The translations under genes were made by a program, and so were the position numbers. The notes under the pieces are model-generated. The model was not told where the DNA came from. It searched no databases and saw only the letters and a list, made by a program, of their open reading frames with translations. A stretch of DNA of 64,000 nt, taken from NCBI RefSeq assembly GCF_005938645.2, contig NZ_CP042171.1, forward strand, positions 2,976,001-3,040,000, written 5' to 3'. Below are positions 24,983 through 34,371 of this stretch, one piece after another. The number at the start of each line of letters is the position of its first letter. The stretch's first letter is position 1. The DNA comes from Pedobacter sp. KBS0701. Its GTDB lineage: Bacteria; Bacteroidota; Bacteroidia; Sphingobacteriales; Sphingobacteriaceae.

Positions 24983-25882
24983 TTAAGGATGGCCACTTCC
25001 ACCCGCTGCTCCGTAAATCTGTCCGGTTGCGTAACTTGCGCTGTCATCTGCCAGTTGTACATAAATAGATGCCAACTCAGCTGGCTGGCCCGGCCTGGCT
25101 AAAGGTGTTTTCTCGCCGAACTGCTCAATGGCATCCTGGGGTTGGCCACCACTGGTTTGAAGCGGAGTCCATACGGGTCCCGGTGCTACGCCATTTACAC
25201 GGATACCTTTAGGTCCAAGTTGTTTTGATAATGATTTAACAAAAGCTACATTGGCTGCTTTGGTCTGTGCATAATCAAAAAGATTTTCTGAAGGATCATA
25301 CGCCTGTACCGAACTGGTGGCAATAATCACCGATCCGGGTTTTAAGTATGGAAGCGCTGCCTTGGTAATCCAGAATGGTGCATAGATATTGGTCTTAATC
25401 GTAGCATCGAAACTCTCTTCACTCAAATCTGAAAGCGAGTCGACGGCCTGTTGCCTGCCTGCATTATTGACCAATATGTCTAGCCCACCCAGTTTTTCTA
25501 CCGCGATATTAACCAATTCCTTACAAAAATCACTACTGGTAATATCGCCCGGAATGGCATACGCTTTTTGCCCGGCTTCGGTGATGATCCTCACAACTTC
25601 ATCTGCATCAGTCTGTTCTTCTGGCAGGTAGTTGATTGCTACATCCGCACCCTCACGGGCGTAGGCGATGGCTGCTGCCCTGCCAATACCAGAATCCCCA
25701 CCGGTAATCAGGGCTTTTCGACCCTTTAACCTTTTTGAGCCACGGTAACTTTCCTCACCATGATCGGGCTGAGGTATCATTTTACTTACCAATCCGGGAG
25801 GCTGCTGGGGCTGTCGCTGAAAGGGTGGCTTTGGATATTGTTCCAATGGATTCTTTAATGCTGTATTTTGTTCATTCTCCAT
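24983..25882 (-). CDS. SDR-family oxidoreductase (general-stress YghA/GsiB-like type)
   Basis: A 299-residue short-chain dehydrogenase. It has a Pro/Gln-rich N-terminal extension (PPFQRQPQQPPGL), the Rossmann motif ALITGGDSGIGRA, NNAG, a catalytic Ser in ATSSVQAYDP and the YAQTK Tyr/Lys pair. The PGPVWTPLQ region after the active site is typical. Members with this proline-rich extension are often stress-induced NAD(P)-dependent enzymes of uncertain substrate. It is transcribed opposite to the DJ-1-type gene and on the same strand as the alpha-amylase gene 117 bp upstream. The group looks like a stress or osmotic cluster. Confidence 0.9.
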   Translation of the reverse strand: MENEQNTALKNPLEQYPKPPFQRQPQQPPGLVSKMIPQPDHGEESYRGSKRLKGRKALITGGDSGIGRAAAIAYAREGADVAINYLPEEQTDADEVVRIITEAGQKAYAIPGDITSSDFCKELVNIAVEKLGGLDILVNNAGRQQAVDSLSDLSEESFDATIKTNIYAPFWITKAALPYLKPGSVIIATSSVQAYDPSENLFDYAQTKAANVAFVKSLSKQLGPKGIRVNGVAPGPVWTPLQTSGGQPQDAIEQFGEKTPLARPGQPAELASIYVQLADDSASYATGQIYGAAGGSGHP

Positions 25883-25999
25883 AGTAAGATATTTTAATGT
25901 TTCACTAAGGCAACAGGAGAAAATTACCTTTGTTCAAATTATTTTCATTTCCAGACTTCGCCGACACCCTATCTTAGTGATAAACACAGTGCTCAATAT

Positions 26000-27493
26000 T
26001 TATGATTCCGATTTTATGGTAAAAACTGATACAGAGCCTGCCCCGCAGTAAAATTCCGCCCATCCGTCCTGTCCTATAATAATTTCGCTATTATCGTGCC
26101 CCAGATAATCGCTGAAAATCTTACCTGCAAATTCAGTTCCTATTTCCATGCGCTTGCTTCCCGCCTCACCGTTTGATAAGATTACTGCGAGGCCCGAATT
26201 TTGGTGTTCCTTATCTCCCGAACGTGTCCAGCCAATGCAGCTTGGATGATCAAAATAATCCCGCTGAAGTCCATGAGCAAAGGCTTTTCTCAACTGTAGT
26301 AATGCCTCTAACTGAGGGAGTGCCGCCATGGTTACTTCATGGTCTTTTCCATCGTCTCCTTTATCGGTGTAAGCTGATCCGTATACATCAGCATAAAAAA
26401 CGCAAGGGTAACCGGCTTCACGAAGTAGAATAATCGCATAAGCATGTGCGCGGAACCAAGGCTCCACCGTCTGTTCTAACGACTGGAGCGGTTGGGTATC
26501 ATGGTTTTCAATCAGGGTTACGGCTAACGCTGGTCTGGATGAGACCAGTGATCCGTTTAATATTGTGCTTAGGTCGTATTGTTCACCTTCTTTGCTGGCA
26601 CGAGAGAAGTTAGCCTGAAGGCTGGCATCAAATAACGACATACGGCCCTGGGTAGCATCAATATAATCCAGCATGGCCTGCGGATCGTTAGGCGACCAAT
26701 ATTCTCCCACCGTAAACAGTTCTTTGCCCGTTTCAGCACGAAGATAGTCTAGCCATTCATTGTAAAAATCAGCAGGCATATGCTTGATGGCATCCAAACG
26801 CAGTCCATCAAAACCCGTGGTCTGGTAAAACCACATGCCCCATCGCTTAAGTTCTTCTCTTACCGCAGGATTCCGAAAATCGATATCGGTAAGCATCAGG
26901 TAATCATAATTCCCGTTTTCGGTATCAAGCACATCCTCCCATCCTGCCCCATATTGGTTCTGAATACTATACACGGCTGATTCCTGGTTACGTGCGTCGT
27001 AATCTACACCGGTGAAGCATTGAAAATCCCACTTAAATTCGGAATATTTTCCGCCCCGGCCAGGATAGGTAAATTTGGTATAAGCATCAATCTCAAAAGC
27101 TTCGGAAATAAATTCATTTCTATTTTCGGTGTTTACCTTGCGTACCATAACCGGCTCATGCTCATCTGCTCCACCAAGATGGTTCAACACAATATCTACG
27201 TAAACACTTATACCGGCCTGTTGTGCAGACTTGATTGCCTGAAGATATTCCTCTTTAGTACCGTATTTTGTAGCGATACTTCCTTTTTGGTCAAATTCGC
27301 CAAGATCATATAAATCGTAAGAATCATAACCAGTTGAATCTTTTCCTTCCATACCTTTATGTGCCGGAGGCAGCCAAATGGAGTCTATGCCCATTTTTTT
27401 TAATTTAGCAGCATCTTCCTGCACCTTCTTCCAGAGGCTGCCATCGTTGGGATAGTACCATTCAAAGTACTGTAACATCGTATGATTTTCCAT
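26000..27493 (-). CDS. Cytoplasmic alpha-amylase (GH13)
   Basis: A 497-residue alpha-amylase without signal peptide, close in length to the cytoplasmic AmyA-type enzymes. Conserved regions are visible: MLQYFEWYYPNDGSLW at the N-terminus, DIVLNHLGGADE, the nucleophile Asp in GFDGLRLDAIKHM, the acid/base Glu in LFTVGEYWSP and the third Asp in LIENHDTQP. It hydrolyses alpha-1,4-glucans such as glycogen inside the cell. It neighbours the SDR gene on the same strand. The start at 27493 (MENHTML) fits the family exactly. Confidence 0.93.
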   Translation of the reverse strand: MENHTMLQYFEWYYPNDGSLWKKVQEDAAKLKKMGIDSIWLPPAHKGMEGKDSTGYDSYDLYDLGEFDQKGSIATKYGTKEEYLQAIKSAQQAGISVYVDIVLNHLGGADEHEPVMVRKVNTENRNEFISEAFEIDAYTKFTYPGRGGKYSEFKWDFQCFTGVDYDARNQESAVYSIQNQYGAGWEDVLDTENGNYDYLMLTDIDFRNPAVREELKRWGMWFYQTTGFDGLRLDAIKHMPADFYNEWLDYLRAETGKELFTVGEYWSPNDPQAMLDYIDATQGRMSLFDASLQANFSRASKEGEQYDLSTILNGSLVSSRPALAVTLIENHDTQPLQSLEQTVEPWFRAHAYAIILLREAGYPCVFYADVYGSAYTDKGDDGKDHEVTMAALPQLEALLQLRKAFAHGLQRDYFDHPSCIGWTRSGDKEHQNSGLAVILSNGEAGSKRMEIGTEFAGKIFSDYLGHDNSEIIIGQDGWAEFYCGAGSVSVFTIKSES

Positions 27494-27940
27494 TTTTTTA
27501 TAAATCTAGTAGTGCATATACCTTCTGAACGGGCCGTTTGTTTTGAATTTGGGCAATCCCTGTAGAATTTATTTTTATAATGAACAGATTGGAGATGCAG
27601 ATGACTAACCGCTATCCCATTGCGCATAGAAACAGATGAGCACAATCTATCGAACGGCCAAACATTTTTGTTTGCTGCGATCATGCTGATAGTGGATTCT
27701 TCATCATACTTACATGCCAAGAGGGCTGATGGCTTGCTGTTGTTTAAGTAAACAACATGAACTGCAAGTTAAGCGTTTAGCACTTTGGATCAGTTTTTTT
27801 TTGGTAACTGACCAACAAGAGGCATATACTGAACATTAATGGCAATATAGCTGCTAAAAAAAGGAAATAGCGATCTGAGGGCCAATACCGGATTAATTTG
27901 CTGAACCATTCGGGCGCTGGATTGTTGTTAAGTTAAAAAT
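27494..27940. other. Non-coding stretch, nothing recognised
   Basis: Divergent intergenic region between the alpha-amylase gene and the small acidic protein gene. It probably holds promoters for both directions. No clear box, RNA or repeat is visible. Confidence 0.4.
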
Positions 27941-28099
27941 ATGATTATGACAGATCCAAAAGAGAAAGACCTGCAGGAGCGGGAAGAAAATAAAAACAGT
28001 GCTGCTGAGACTCAGAATTCAGCCAGTGATAGCAACTGGGATACCCATCAGCAGATCGATGAGGAAGGTAATGAAATCGGTCCGGACGATATTAAATAA
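27941..28099 (+). CDS. Small acidic hydrophilic protein
   Basis: A 52-residue protein starting MIMTDPKEKDLQEREENKN and ending EEGNEIGPDDIK. It is very rich in Glu, Asp, Asn, Gln and Ser and has no hydrophobic segment, so it is probably disordered. It ends 5 bp before the DJ-1-type gene and is likely cotranscribed with it. Such small hydrophilic proteins accompany stress genes in Bacteroidota. No specific function can be assigned. Confidence 0.6.
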   Translation: MIMTDPKEKDLQEREENKNSAAETQNSASDSNWDTHQQIDEEGNEIGPDDIK

Positions 28100-28104
28100 A
28101 GGAA

Positions 28105-28785
28105 ATGAAAAAGATATTGATGGTGCTTTCCTCTCACAGTGAGATGGAAAATACGGACGGCAAGACGGGCGTATGGCTAGGTGAGTTTACCGACCCCTAT
28201 TATGAATTTATTGATGCGGGCTATTCAGTTTCCCTGACCAGCCCTAAGGGAGGCAGGCCGCCGGTAGATCCAATGAGCGAGCTGACCGAACATATTTCGG
28301 GATCCAACCGCCGCTTTTTGGATGACGAGGTGGCCAAACATGCTTTTTCCCATACTGTGCCACTGAACCAGCTTTCGGCATCGGAATATGACGCACTGTT
28401 TTATCCGGGCGGCCATGGCCCGATCTGGGATCTGGCCAGGGATAATGACAGTGGCCTGTTGATCCTGGACTTTCTGGATGCGGGCAAACCGGTGGGACTG
28501 GTGTGCCATGGACCTGCGGCGCTGCTCAGCGCGGAAGGTCAGCGGCCGGGATTTTTAAGGGGCAAACGTGTTGCGGCCTTTAGTGATATGGAAGAAAAGC
28601 TGGTGGGCAGAGCGGGCAATGTGCCTTATCTGCTCGAAGAGACGCTGGGCAAGCTCGGCGCGGAGGTGAAAACGGCACTGGTGCCTTTTCTTTCCCATGT
28701 GGAAGTAGACGGCCTGTTGGTGACGGGGCAAAACCCCCTATCGGCCGGACCTACGGCAAAGGCGTTAATTGAACTGCTGGACTAA
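28105..28785 (+). CDS. DJ-1/PfpI family protein (class I glutamine amidotransferase-like, Hsp31-type)
   Basis: A 226-residue protein of the DJ-1/PfpI superfamily. The conserved Glu is in GVWLGEFTDPYYEF (E27) and the nucleophile Cys is C134 in GLVCHGPAALL. VSLTSPKGGRPPVDP and YDALFYPGGHGPIWDL complete the pattern of the Hsp31/YajL-related type, known as chaperone-glyoxalases or amidases. It is cytoplasmic. The gene is visibly richer in GC than its neighbours (many CTG, GCG, CCG and GGC codons), which suggests recent transfer. A terminator hairpin follows at 28809. Confidence 0.92.
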   Translation: MKKILMVLSSHSEMENTDGKTGVWLGEFTDPYYEFIDAGYSVSLTSPKGGRPPVDPMSELTEHISGSNRRFLDDEVAKHAFSHTVPLNQLSASEYDALFYPGGHGPIWDLARDNDSGLLILDFLDAGKPVGLVCHGPAALLSAEGQRPGFLRGKRVAAFSDMEEKLVGRAGNVPYLLEETLGKLGAEVKTALVPFLSHVEVDGLLVTGQNPLSAGPTAKALIELLD

Positions 28786-28808
28786 GAGATCAGTACCTGA
28801 ATAATGGT

Positions 28809-28834
28809 AAAGGCATCGCCCAGACGGTGCCTTT
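28809..28834 (+). terminator. Terminator after DJ-1-type gene
   Basis: AAAGGCATCG / CGGTGCCTTT form a 10-bp stem (one T-G pair) with a 6-nt loop, followed by GCTGTTTTAT. It lies 24 bp after the stop codon. Confidence 0.65.
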
Positions 28835-28902
28835 GCTGTTTTATCCGTTTTCGGATGAATTGATTTATGGTAGAGATGGGCTAGTGGTATTAGATATGAA
28901 TT

Positions 28903-29340
28903 TTAAGTCCCAATGATTTTTCTAAATGTCAGATTGACCCTTGGCCCCATCGGTCTTGTTGATTTTGCAATCCTATGGTCCCATTTGGTCTGCAGGTCTC
29001 CTTTCATCAGGAGCAGCGAACCATGTTCAAGCCTTAGGGTATATTTTTCAGCGTGATCAGTTTTACGCCGGATATCAAAGCCCCTTACCTGTCCAAAAGA
29101 CACAGATGCGATAACGGGGTGTGAACCCATCACCGTTTCGTTGTCATTATGCCAGGCAATCGAATCCTGTCCATCCCGGTAATAATTTAGCAGCACTATT
29201 AAAGCTGATCCCTGCTGTTGCTTCTACCGAAGCTTTCAGTTTCAAAAGTTCAGCTGTCCAGGGCAAAGGTGTGGATTTCCCGAGGGCATTATAGTCCATT
29301 CCCTCAGGATCCCCGTACCATGCAGAAAGCCTCCTTATGG
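28903..29340 (-). pseudogene. AlkB-like 2OG-Fe(II) dioxygenase fragment
   Basis: The intact frame (28903-29196) encodes the C-terminal 97 residues of an AlkB-type DNA-repair dioxygenase: IAWHNDNETVMGSHP carries the HxD iron ligands, WDHRIAKS the third His, and PRVNLTFRKI the Arg pair for 2-oxoglutarate. In another frame just upstream (to about 29340) come RRLSAWYGDPEGMDYNALG and TPLPWTAELLKLK, the preceding part of the same family. The break is near 29197. The N-terminal third is missing and is replaced by an IS982 fragment, so the gene is dead. Confidence 0.75.
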
Positions 29341-29344
29341 TTAT

Positions 29345-29726
29345 GGATACGCCAGTTGTGGCACACTTTTATATATATGGAATCTATAAAATTGATGCCC
29401 CGGGATCTCCCAAGGCAATCCCGTTTAAGGAACAGCATCATAGGCACATCTATTCATTGTTGTAGCTCGACAAAACGATTATAAGACACCAGGCCAGGAA
29501 AGCAATCCTTGTAATAGGCGCAGATATGACCAAGATAAAAGAGTAAAATGGCCGCTGTGAAAGGCGATCAGTATCGTGATGATCTCACTATCAGCAAGCG
29601 ACACTTTTCTGTTTCGTATCTTGCAATTACCTGCATCAAGTTGGTATTTACTTATTTGGACTCCTATTCTCTACAGTAGTCATCCACCTTAACGAAAATT
29701 TCAATAATTTTATCAGGAGCAAGCAT
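29345..29726 (-). mobile_element. IS982-family transposase remnant
   Basis: Minus-strand pieces in several frames match the N-terminal half of IS982 transposases: MLAPDKIIEIFVKVDDYCRE from 29726, then LADSEIITILIAFHSGHF, SYNRFVELQ-like sequence, GISF-like sequence and KVCHNW at the end near 29350. Stops and shifts interrupt it. It ends abruptly at the AlkB fragment. Confidence 0.6.
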
Positions 29727-29965
29727 ATAATGTTGTTCTTTAAATTAGACACTTAAATACAAATTTTACGATTAATTATTGATATTCAGACAATTACATA
29801 CTTTACAGATCTTAATCAGCCTTATCACGAACTCACGTTAAATAGATTCATTTTTAGTTAAATAGGTATAAAAATTAACACTATGATAATCCGTTATTAG
29901 CATAGTTTGCATGCATATTTAATAATTTAGGAGCAGTAAATAGTAAACATACCTATTCCATCTGC

Positions 29966-30715
29966 ATGTATAACAATATACTGGATACAATTACCGAACT
30001 TCTTTCGGGGGTATTGTATTTAGGTTTCGATCGTGGCCACACTTGTCCTTCTGCTGATAGAACAGCATCAGTAGCCGCTAACTCTTCTACTTTTTTAATG
30101 AGCAACATGATGCCACAGGCACCAAATAATAACCAGGGGCCATGGGCTGACCTTGAAAATTATGCCCGTTTACTGGTTACATCAGGAAATGAAGTTTACA
30201 TCATCTGCGGTTCTTATGGTTCTGGCGGCACGGGTAGTAATGGAGGGATTACCTATACCATTGATAACGGTCGAGTTAATGTTCCATCCAATACCTGGAA
30301 AATAATTGTGGTATTGGCAAACGGTAATGACTATTTAAACCGGATTACTTCATCTACCCGTGTTATTTCGGTAAACATGCCTAATACAAACGGCTTAAAT
30401 ACCAACTGGAAAACATACCGTACAAGTGTTGATGCTATAGAATCAGCAATTTTCAACGGTCTTTTTTGTAGCAAAAAAACAGCCCTTCCATCGACAGTAA
30501 TTCTAACTGATAATGGGGCTTTCCCAAAGGCCTCCCTGTCCCTTCTAATGAAGAAATTGACGCTAAAACTGTGGTTAGATTTCATAAAACCTTCTCCTAT
30601 TTTTTTACCCAAATCTGCACCCAAAAAACCGGTAAAAACGGTTAAGATTTGGTTCTTTTGTCCAATAAAAAACAATTGCAATAAAATTTCATCTTTCGTT
30701 GAAAGACAATATTAA
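29966..30715 (+). pseudogene. Truncated NUC1-type DNA/RNA non-specific endonuclease
   Basis: The frame carries the core of the DNA/RNA non-specific endonuclease family: the active-site FDRGHTCPSADRT, then MMPQAPNNNQGPWADLEN with the metal-binding Asn, and LVTSGNEVYIICGSYG. The N-terminal third, including the signal peptide, is absent, and homology ends near VDAIESA (about 30450). The last 90 codons do not look like the family and cover an inverted repeat. It is a fragment and not a working nuclease; the first 20 or so residues before GFDRGH are also unlikely to be original. Confidence 0.7.
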
Positions 30716-30742
30716 GAAGAAAATCTGGGTGCAGATTTGGGT
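30607..30742. repeat. 17-bp inverted repeat beside tRNA genes
   Basis: ACCCAAATCTGCACCCA at 30607-30623 is repeated perfectly in inverted orientation at 30726-30742, 102 bp apart. It lies between the nuclease fragment and the tRNA-Pro genes. It could be a recombination or mobile-element end. Confidence 0.6.
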
Positions 30743-30781
30743 TAAAAATGGTTGATATTCATTACCCCATTATAAACCCAA

Positions 30782-30821
30782 TAAAAAAACGAAACCCCCT
30801 AAATGAACAATTTAGAGGGTT
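30782..30821 (-). terminator. Rho-independent terminator of the tRNA operon
   Basis: On the minus strand a 12-bp stem AACCCTCTAAAT / ATTTAGGGGGTT with a 5-nt loop is followed by TCGTTTTTTT. It lies 26 bp after the last tRNA-Pro. Confidence 0.85.
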
Positions 30822-30846
30822 ATTGATACAGTTTGTACTGTGTTTG

Positions 30847-30920
30847 TCGGGATGGCAGGATTCGAACCTACGACCTCCTGCTCCCAAAGCAGGCGCGATA
30901 CCGGGCTACGCTACATCCCG
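30847..30920 (-). tRNA. tRNA-Pro (TGG), copy 1
   Basis: A 74-nt cloverleaf on the minus strand. The acceptor stem CGGGATG pairs with CATCCCG, the anticodon loop is TTTGGGA (anticodon TGG) and the T arm contains GGTTCGAATCC. CCA is not encoded. It is identical in sequence to the second copy 124 bp away. Confidence 0.95.
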
Positions 30921-30970
30921 AACTTGGTATCGATCTTTTAATCCTGTTTTAAAAGTGGATCAACTTTTTG

Positions 30971-31044
30971 TCGGGATGGCAGGATTCGAACCTACGACCT
31001 CCTGCTCCCAAAGCAGGCGCGATACCGGGCTACGCTACATCCCG
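30971..31044 (-). tRNA. tRNA-Pro (TGG), copy 2
   Basis: Same 74-nt sequence as copy 1, including about ten flanking bases on the 5' side (minus strand), so it arose by recent tandem duplication. Anticodon TGG. It is transcribed with tRNA-Ser and copy 1 towards the terminator at 30782. Confidence 0.95.
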
Positions 31045-31143
31045 AACTTGGTATCTTCTTTTTTATTTCCCTTTTTCGAAGGGATTGCAAAGTAACGGAT
31101 TTAAATTGACAATTCCATTTTTATTTGCAAATTTTTATTCTTT

Positions 31144-31231
<88 letters not shown>

Positions 31232-31312
31232 TTCAAACCTCTCTTTTCTGCCCTACCGGCGTTGTTTTGAGGTCTGCAAATATAGTAAAACAAGTTATCC
31301 AACAAAAAAAAA

Positions 31313-33391
31313 TTACAAAATTTGTTGATAATCTATACGCACATGATAGATGCTCATCAGCATCGTCTTGAATATCAATTTGATAGTCTCAATATCTTTT
31401 AACGTCAAATCGCAGTCATCTAACTGATTTTGCTCCAATTTGTAGTTAATTATACGTTCAACGATGTCATTTATGTTTTGTGCATCGGGATTTTTCAGAC
31501 TTCTTGAGGCAGCTTCAACCGAATCGGCTAACATTAACACACCCGTTTCTTTGCTAAAAGGTATTGGTCCGGGGTAGCGAAATATGTTTTCGTCGACAAA
31601 TTTTTCGGGTGTATTTTTCAAAAACGATTGATAAAAATAATCGACCCGGGTATTTCCATGATGTGTTCTGATAAAATCGATGATCGCTTCAGGAATCTGG
31701 TTCTTTCTTAAAATTTCAATTCCTTTATGCACATGCTGAATAATGATCTGCGCACTTTGCTCATAAGGTAATTTATCATGTGGACTCACAGCCGTATTTT
31801 GGTTTTCAATAAAATACTGTGGATTGTCTACCTTACCAATATCGTGGTATAAGGCTCCGGCCCTTACCAGCACAGAATTACCACCAATTTTAAATATCGC
31901 AGCTTCAGCAAGGTTGGCCACCTGTAAAGAGTGCTGAAAGGTTCCAGGCGCTTTAAAGGCAAGCTCTCTTAACAGTTTATTATTGGTATTGGTCAACTCA
32001 ATTAAGGCCACATCCGAAGTGATACCAAAAATACGTTCAAACAGGTAAATTAACGGATAAGCCAAAAGCGATAAAAGTACACTAAAAACAAAAGGAATAA
32101 AATTCAACCATTCTATTTCGCGGAAAGACCCTTCGCGGAGTAAGGCAATGCCTATAAAAGAAACAAAATAAGCCAGCAGAATAAATAAGGCCGAAACTAG
32201 GAACCTTTCGCGTTTAACAAAGTTTTTTATGCTAAATATGGCAACCATACCCGCAGTAACCTGATAAAATACAAATTCGAAACTATTGGCCACAAAGAAA
32301 CCTGCAATTAAAATCACCAGCATGTGGAGGTAAAGTGCCAAACGCGTATCAAACAGTATCCTGATGATAATAGGCACCACGCAGAACGGAATGTAGTACA
32401 AACTTGGGATCTCCATCTTAATAGCCCAGGTTAAAGCAAGCAACATTCCTGTAGTTACAATGAGAATTAACGAAAGCTGACGGTTATCCGCAAAAATATC
32501 CTTCCGGAAAAGAAAAAGGAATGACATTAAAATAGCCACTATAAAGCCAACCAATATCACCTGCCCCAGGTAAACCAATGCCCTGCTGCCAATAGTTTTG
32601 GTTTGTGCATCGTAAGTAGCTTTGTAGGATTCCAGTTTCTGATAAATTTCTTCGTCAATAACATCATTCTTGGCTACAATCAGTTCCCCTTTTTGCACCA
32701 TCCCTTTTGTAGTGGAGATATTATTAACTGTATTATCTTGTATAGTTTGCGTCAGCCGCTCATCAAATACGATATTTGGAGTGATATGATCAATGGCGAG
32801 GTTTGCCACCAAATCGCCCATTACCTGATTAGGGGCCTTAAAATTATCTTTAAAAAACAGCAGGGCAGATTCTGCAGTAAAAACATCCTGCGTATTTTTC
32901 TCCTGTGACACATTATTTTCAAGCAAAGAAAAGTCGTAGTTTTTACCCCCCGCCTGGTGTTTCACATTTAAGCCGATAATTCCTCTCTGGTAAATACGCT
33001 GCAGCAATTTATAGGCAGCACTTTTATATACATCCTTATCTTTTTCGTTAAGTTGTTTTGATTTCCATTTCACATCAAATTCATTGGCAAACTCTTCCAA
33101 TGCATTTGCAGTAATGCCATTATCCAACTGGTAAACGGGTAAAATATCTTTTAAGGCATTTTTTTTATCTGCACTAACCTGCGGGTTGGTTTTTAAAATA
33201 GCAAAACTGAAAGGCGAAATCAGATCCTTGTTTTTCCATACTGCATTTTTTTCGAACTCATATCTAAACCGGGGTTGTTTGGGCAGGAATAACGTAATAA
33301 TGAAAACGGTAAATATCATCATCACATATTTTAGGTTTGATGAATATTTCCGGTAAAGAATCTTGTGTGAATTTCTCTTGATTTTAGCCAA
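31313..33391 (-). CDS. PgpH-type 7TM-HD domain phosphohydrolase
   Basis: A 692-residue membrane protein of the 7TMR-HDED/HDIG family, whose studied member PgpH degrades c-di-AMP. It has an N-terminal membrane segment (residues 22-40), an extracellular domain to about residue 275, seven hydrophobic segments to about 475 and a cytoplasmic HD domain. The HD metal motif is ALYHDIGKVDNPQYF, with upstream H in GTFQHSLQVANL and downstream HHGNTRVDYFY. Control of c-di-AMP or a related nucleotide at the membrane is likely but inferred from family. The gene is a single-gene unit, divergent from the SPFH gene. Confidence 0.9.
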   Translation of the reverse strand: MAKIKRNSHKILYRKYSSNLKYVMMIFTVFIITLFLPKQPRFRYEFEKNAVWKNKDLISPFSFAILKTNPQVSADKKNALKDILPVYQLDNGITANALEEFANEFDVKWKSKQLNEKDKDVYKSAAYKLLQRIYQRGIIGLNVKHQAGGKNYDFSLLENNVSQEKNTQDVFTAESALLFFKDNFKAPNQVMGDLVANLAIDHITPNIVFDERLTQTIQDNTVNNISTTKGMVQKGELIVAKNDVIDEEIYQKLESYKATYDAQTKTIGSRALVYLGQVILVGFIVAILMSFLFLFRKDIFADNRQLSLILIVTTGMLLALTWAIKMEIPSLYYIPFCVVPIIIRILFDTRLALYLHMLVILIAGFFVANSFEFVFYQVTAGMVAIFSIKNFVKRERFLVSALFILLAYFVSFIGIALLREGSFREIEWLNFIPFVFSVLLSLLAYPLIYLFERIFGITSDVALIELTNTNNKLLRELAFKAPGTFQHSLQVANLAEAAIFKIGGNSVLVRAGALYHDIGKVDNPQYFIENQNTAVSPHDKLPYEQSAQIIIQHVHKGIEILRKNQIPEAIIDFIRTHHGNTRVDYFYQSFLKNTPEKFVDENIFRYPGPIPFSKETGVLMLADSVEAASRSLKNPDAQNINDIVERIINYKLEQNQLDDCDLTLKDIETIKLIFKTMLMSIYHVRIDYQQIL

Positions 33392-33509
33392 AACGATTTA
33401 ATTATTGTACTGTCAAAAATAGCATTTTTATCTAATATACATTTTACAGGTTTTGTTTGCAATTACCAGATTTTATATTTTATTTTATGATATCAAATTA
33501 ATATCAATT

Positions 33510-34367
33510 ATGTATCAAGAAAAAATTATCAATCCGCCATCTGGCTATTTAACATTCGCAGTAAGCATATTGTTGCTTGCTGCTTCCATTTTCTGTTTTG
33601 TTTCAGAAATTTTTCTCTGGGGAGGAATTTTATTAGCCATAGATATATTTTTACTATTTCCGGGCTTTTTAATCATTAACCCCAACCAATCGATGGTACT
33701 TACCTTGTTCGGAAAATATATCGGTACGGTAAAGGCCGACGGTTTTTTCTGGGTAAATCCCTTAACCACAAAAAGACGCTTATCATTAAAAGCCAACAAT
33801 TTAAACGGACAGCAGTTAAAGGTTAACGATAAACTGGGCAACCCCATCGAAATTGCCGCTGTGGTGGTTTGGAAAGTAAACGAAACTGCCAAAGCCGTTT
33901 TCTCTGTAGAAAACTACATGCAATATGTAAACATCCAGAGTGAAGCTGCTGTAAGGCATTTGGCCAACATTTTCCCATATGACCATGCTGAAGGTGAAGA
34001 AACCAGTATTACCTTAAAAGATGGAGCTGAAAAAGTAAGTGAACTTTTAGAAAACGAGCTGAACGAACGTTTATCCCGCGCAGGCATTGAAGTTTTAGAG
34101 GCCAGGATTTCGCATTTGGCTTATGCACCAGAAATTGCCAGCGCCATGTTACAGCGCCAACAGGCCACAGCAGTAATTGCAGCCCGTAAATTAATTGTTG
34201 AAGGCGCCGTAGGTATGGTAGAAATGGCATTAGAGAAATTATCGCAAAAAGGCATTGTTGAGCTGGATGAAGAGCGTAAAGCAGCCATGGTAAGCAATTT
34301 ATTGGTGGTTTTATGCGGAGATCGCCATGTACAACCTGTAGTAAACACCGGAACCTTATATAATTAA
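33510..34367 (+). CDS. SPFH/band-7 domain membrane protein
   Basis: About 285 residues from ATG at 33510 ([16 protein letters not shown]); a TTG-started extension to 33453 is unlikely. Two hydrophobic segments at the N-terminus are followed by an SPFH domain ([38 protein letters not shown]) and a helical C-terminal part with [23 protein letters not shown] proteins form oligomeric scaffolds in membranes. It heads a three-gene operon with a PH-like membrane protein 4 bp later and an Arc-type protein. This triplet arrangement is common in Bacteroidota; its role is not established. Confidence 0.88.
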   Translation: MYQEKIINPPSGYLTFAVSILLLAASIFCFVSEIFLWGGILLAIDIFLLFPGFLIINPNQSMVLTLFGKYIGTVKADGFFWVNPLTTKRRLSLKANNLNGQQLKVNDKLGNPIEIAAVVVWKVNETAKAVFSVENYMQYVNIQSEAAVRHLANIFPYDHAEGEETSITLKDGAEKVSELLENELNERLSRAGIEVLEARISHLAYAPEIASAMLQRQQATAVIAARKLIVEGAVGMVEMALEKLSQKGIVELDEERKAAMVSNLLVVLCGDRHVQPVVNTGTLYN

Positions 34368-34371
34368 GCTA

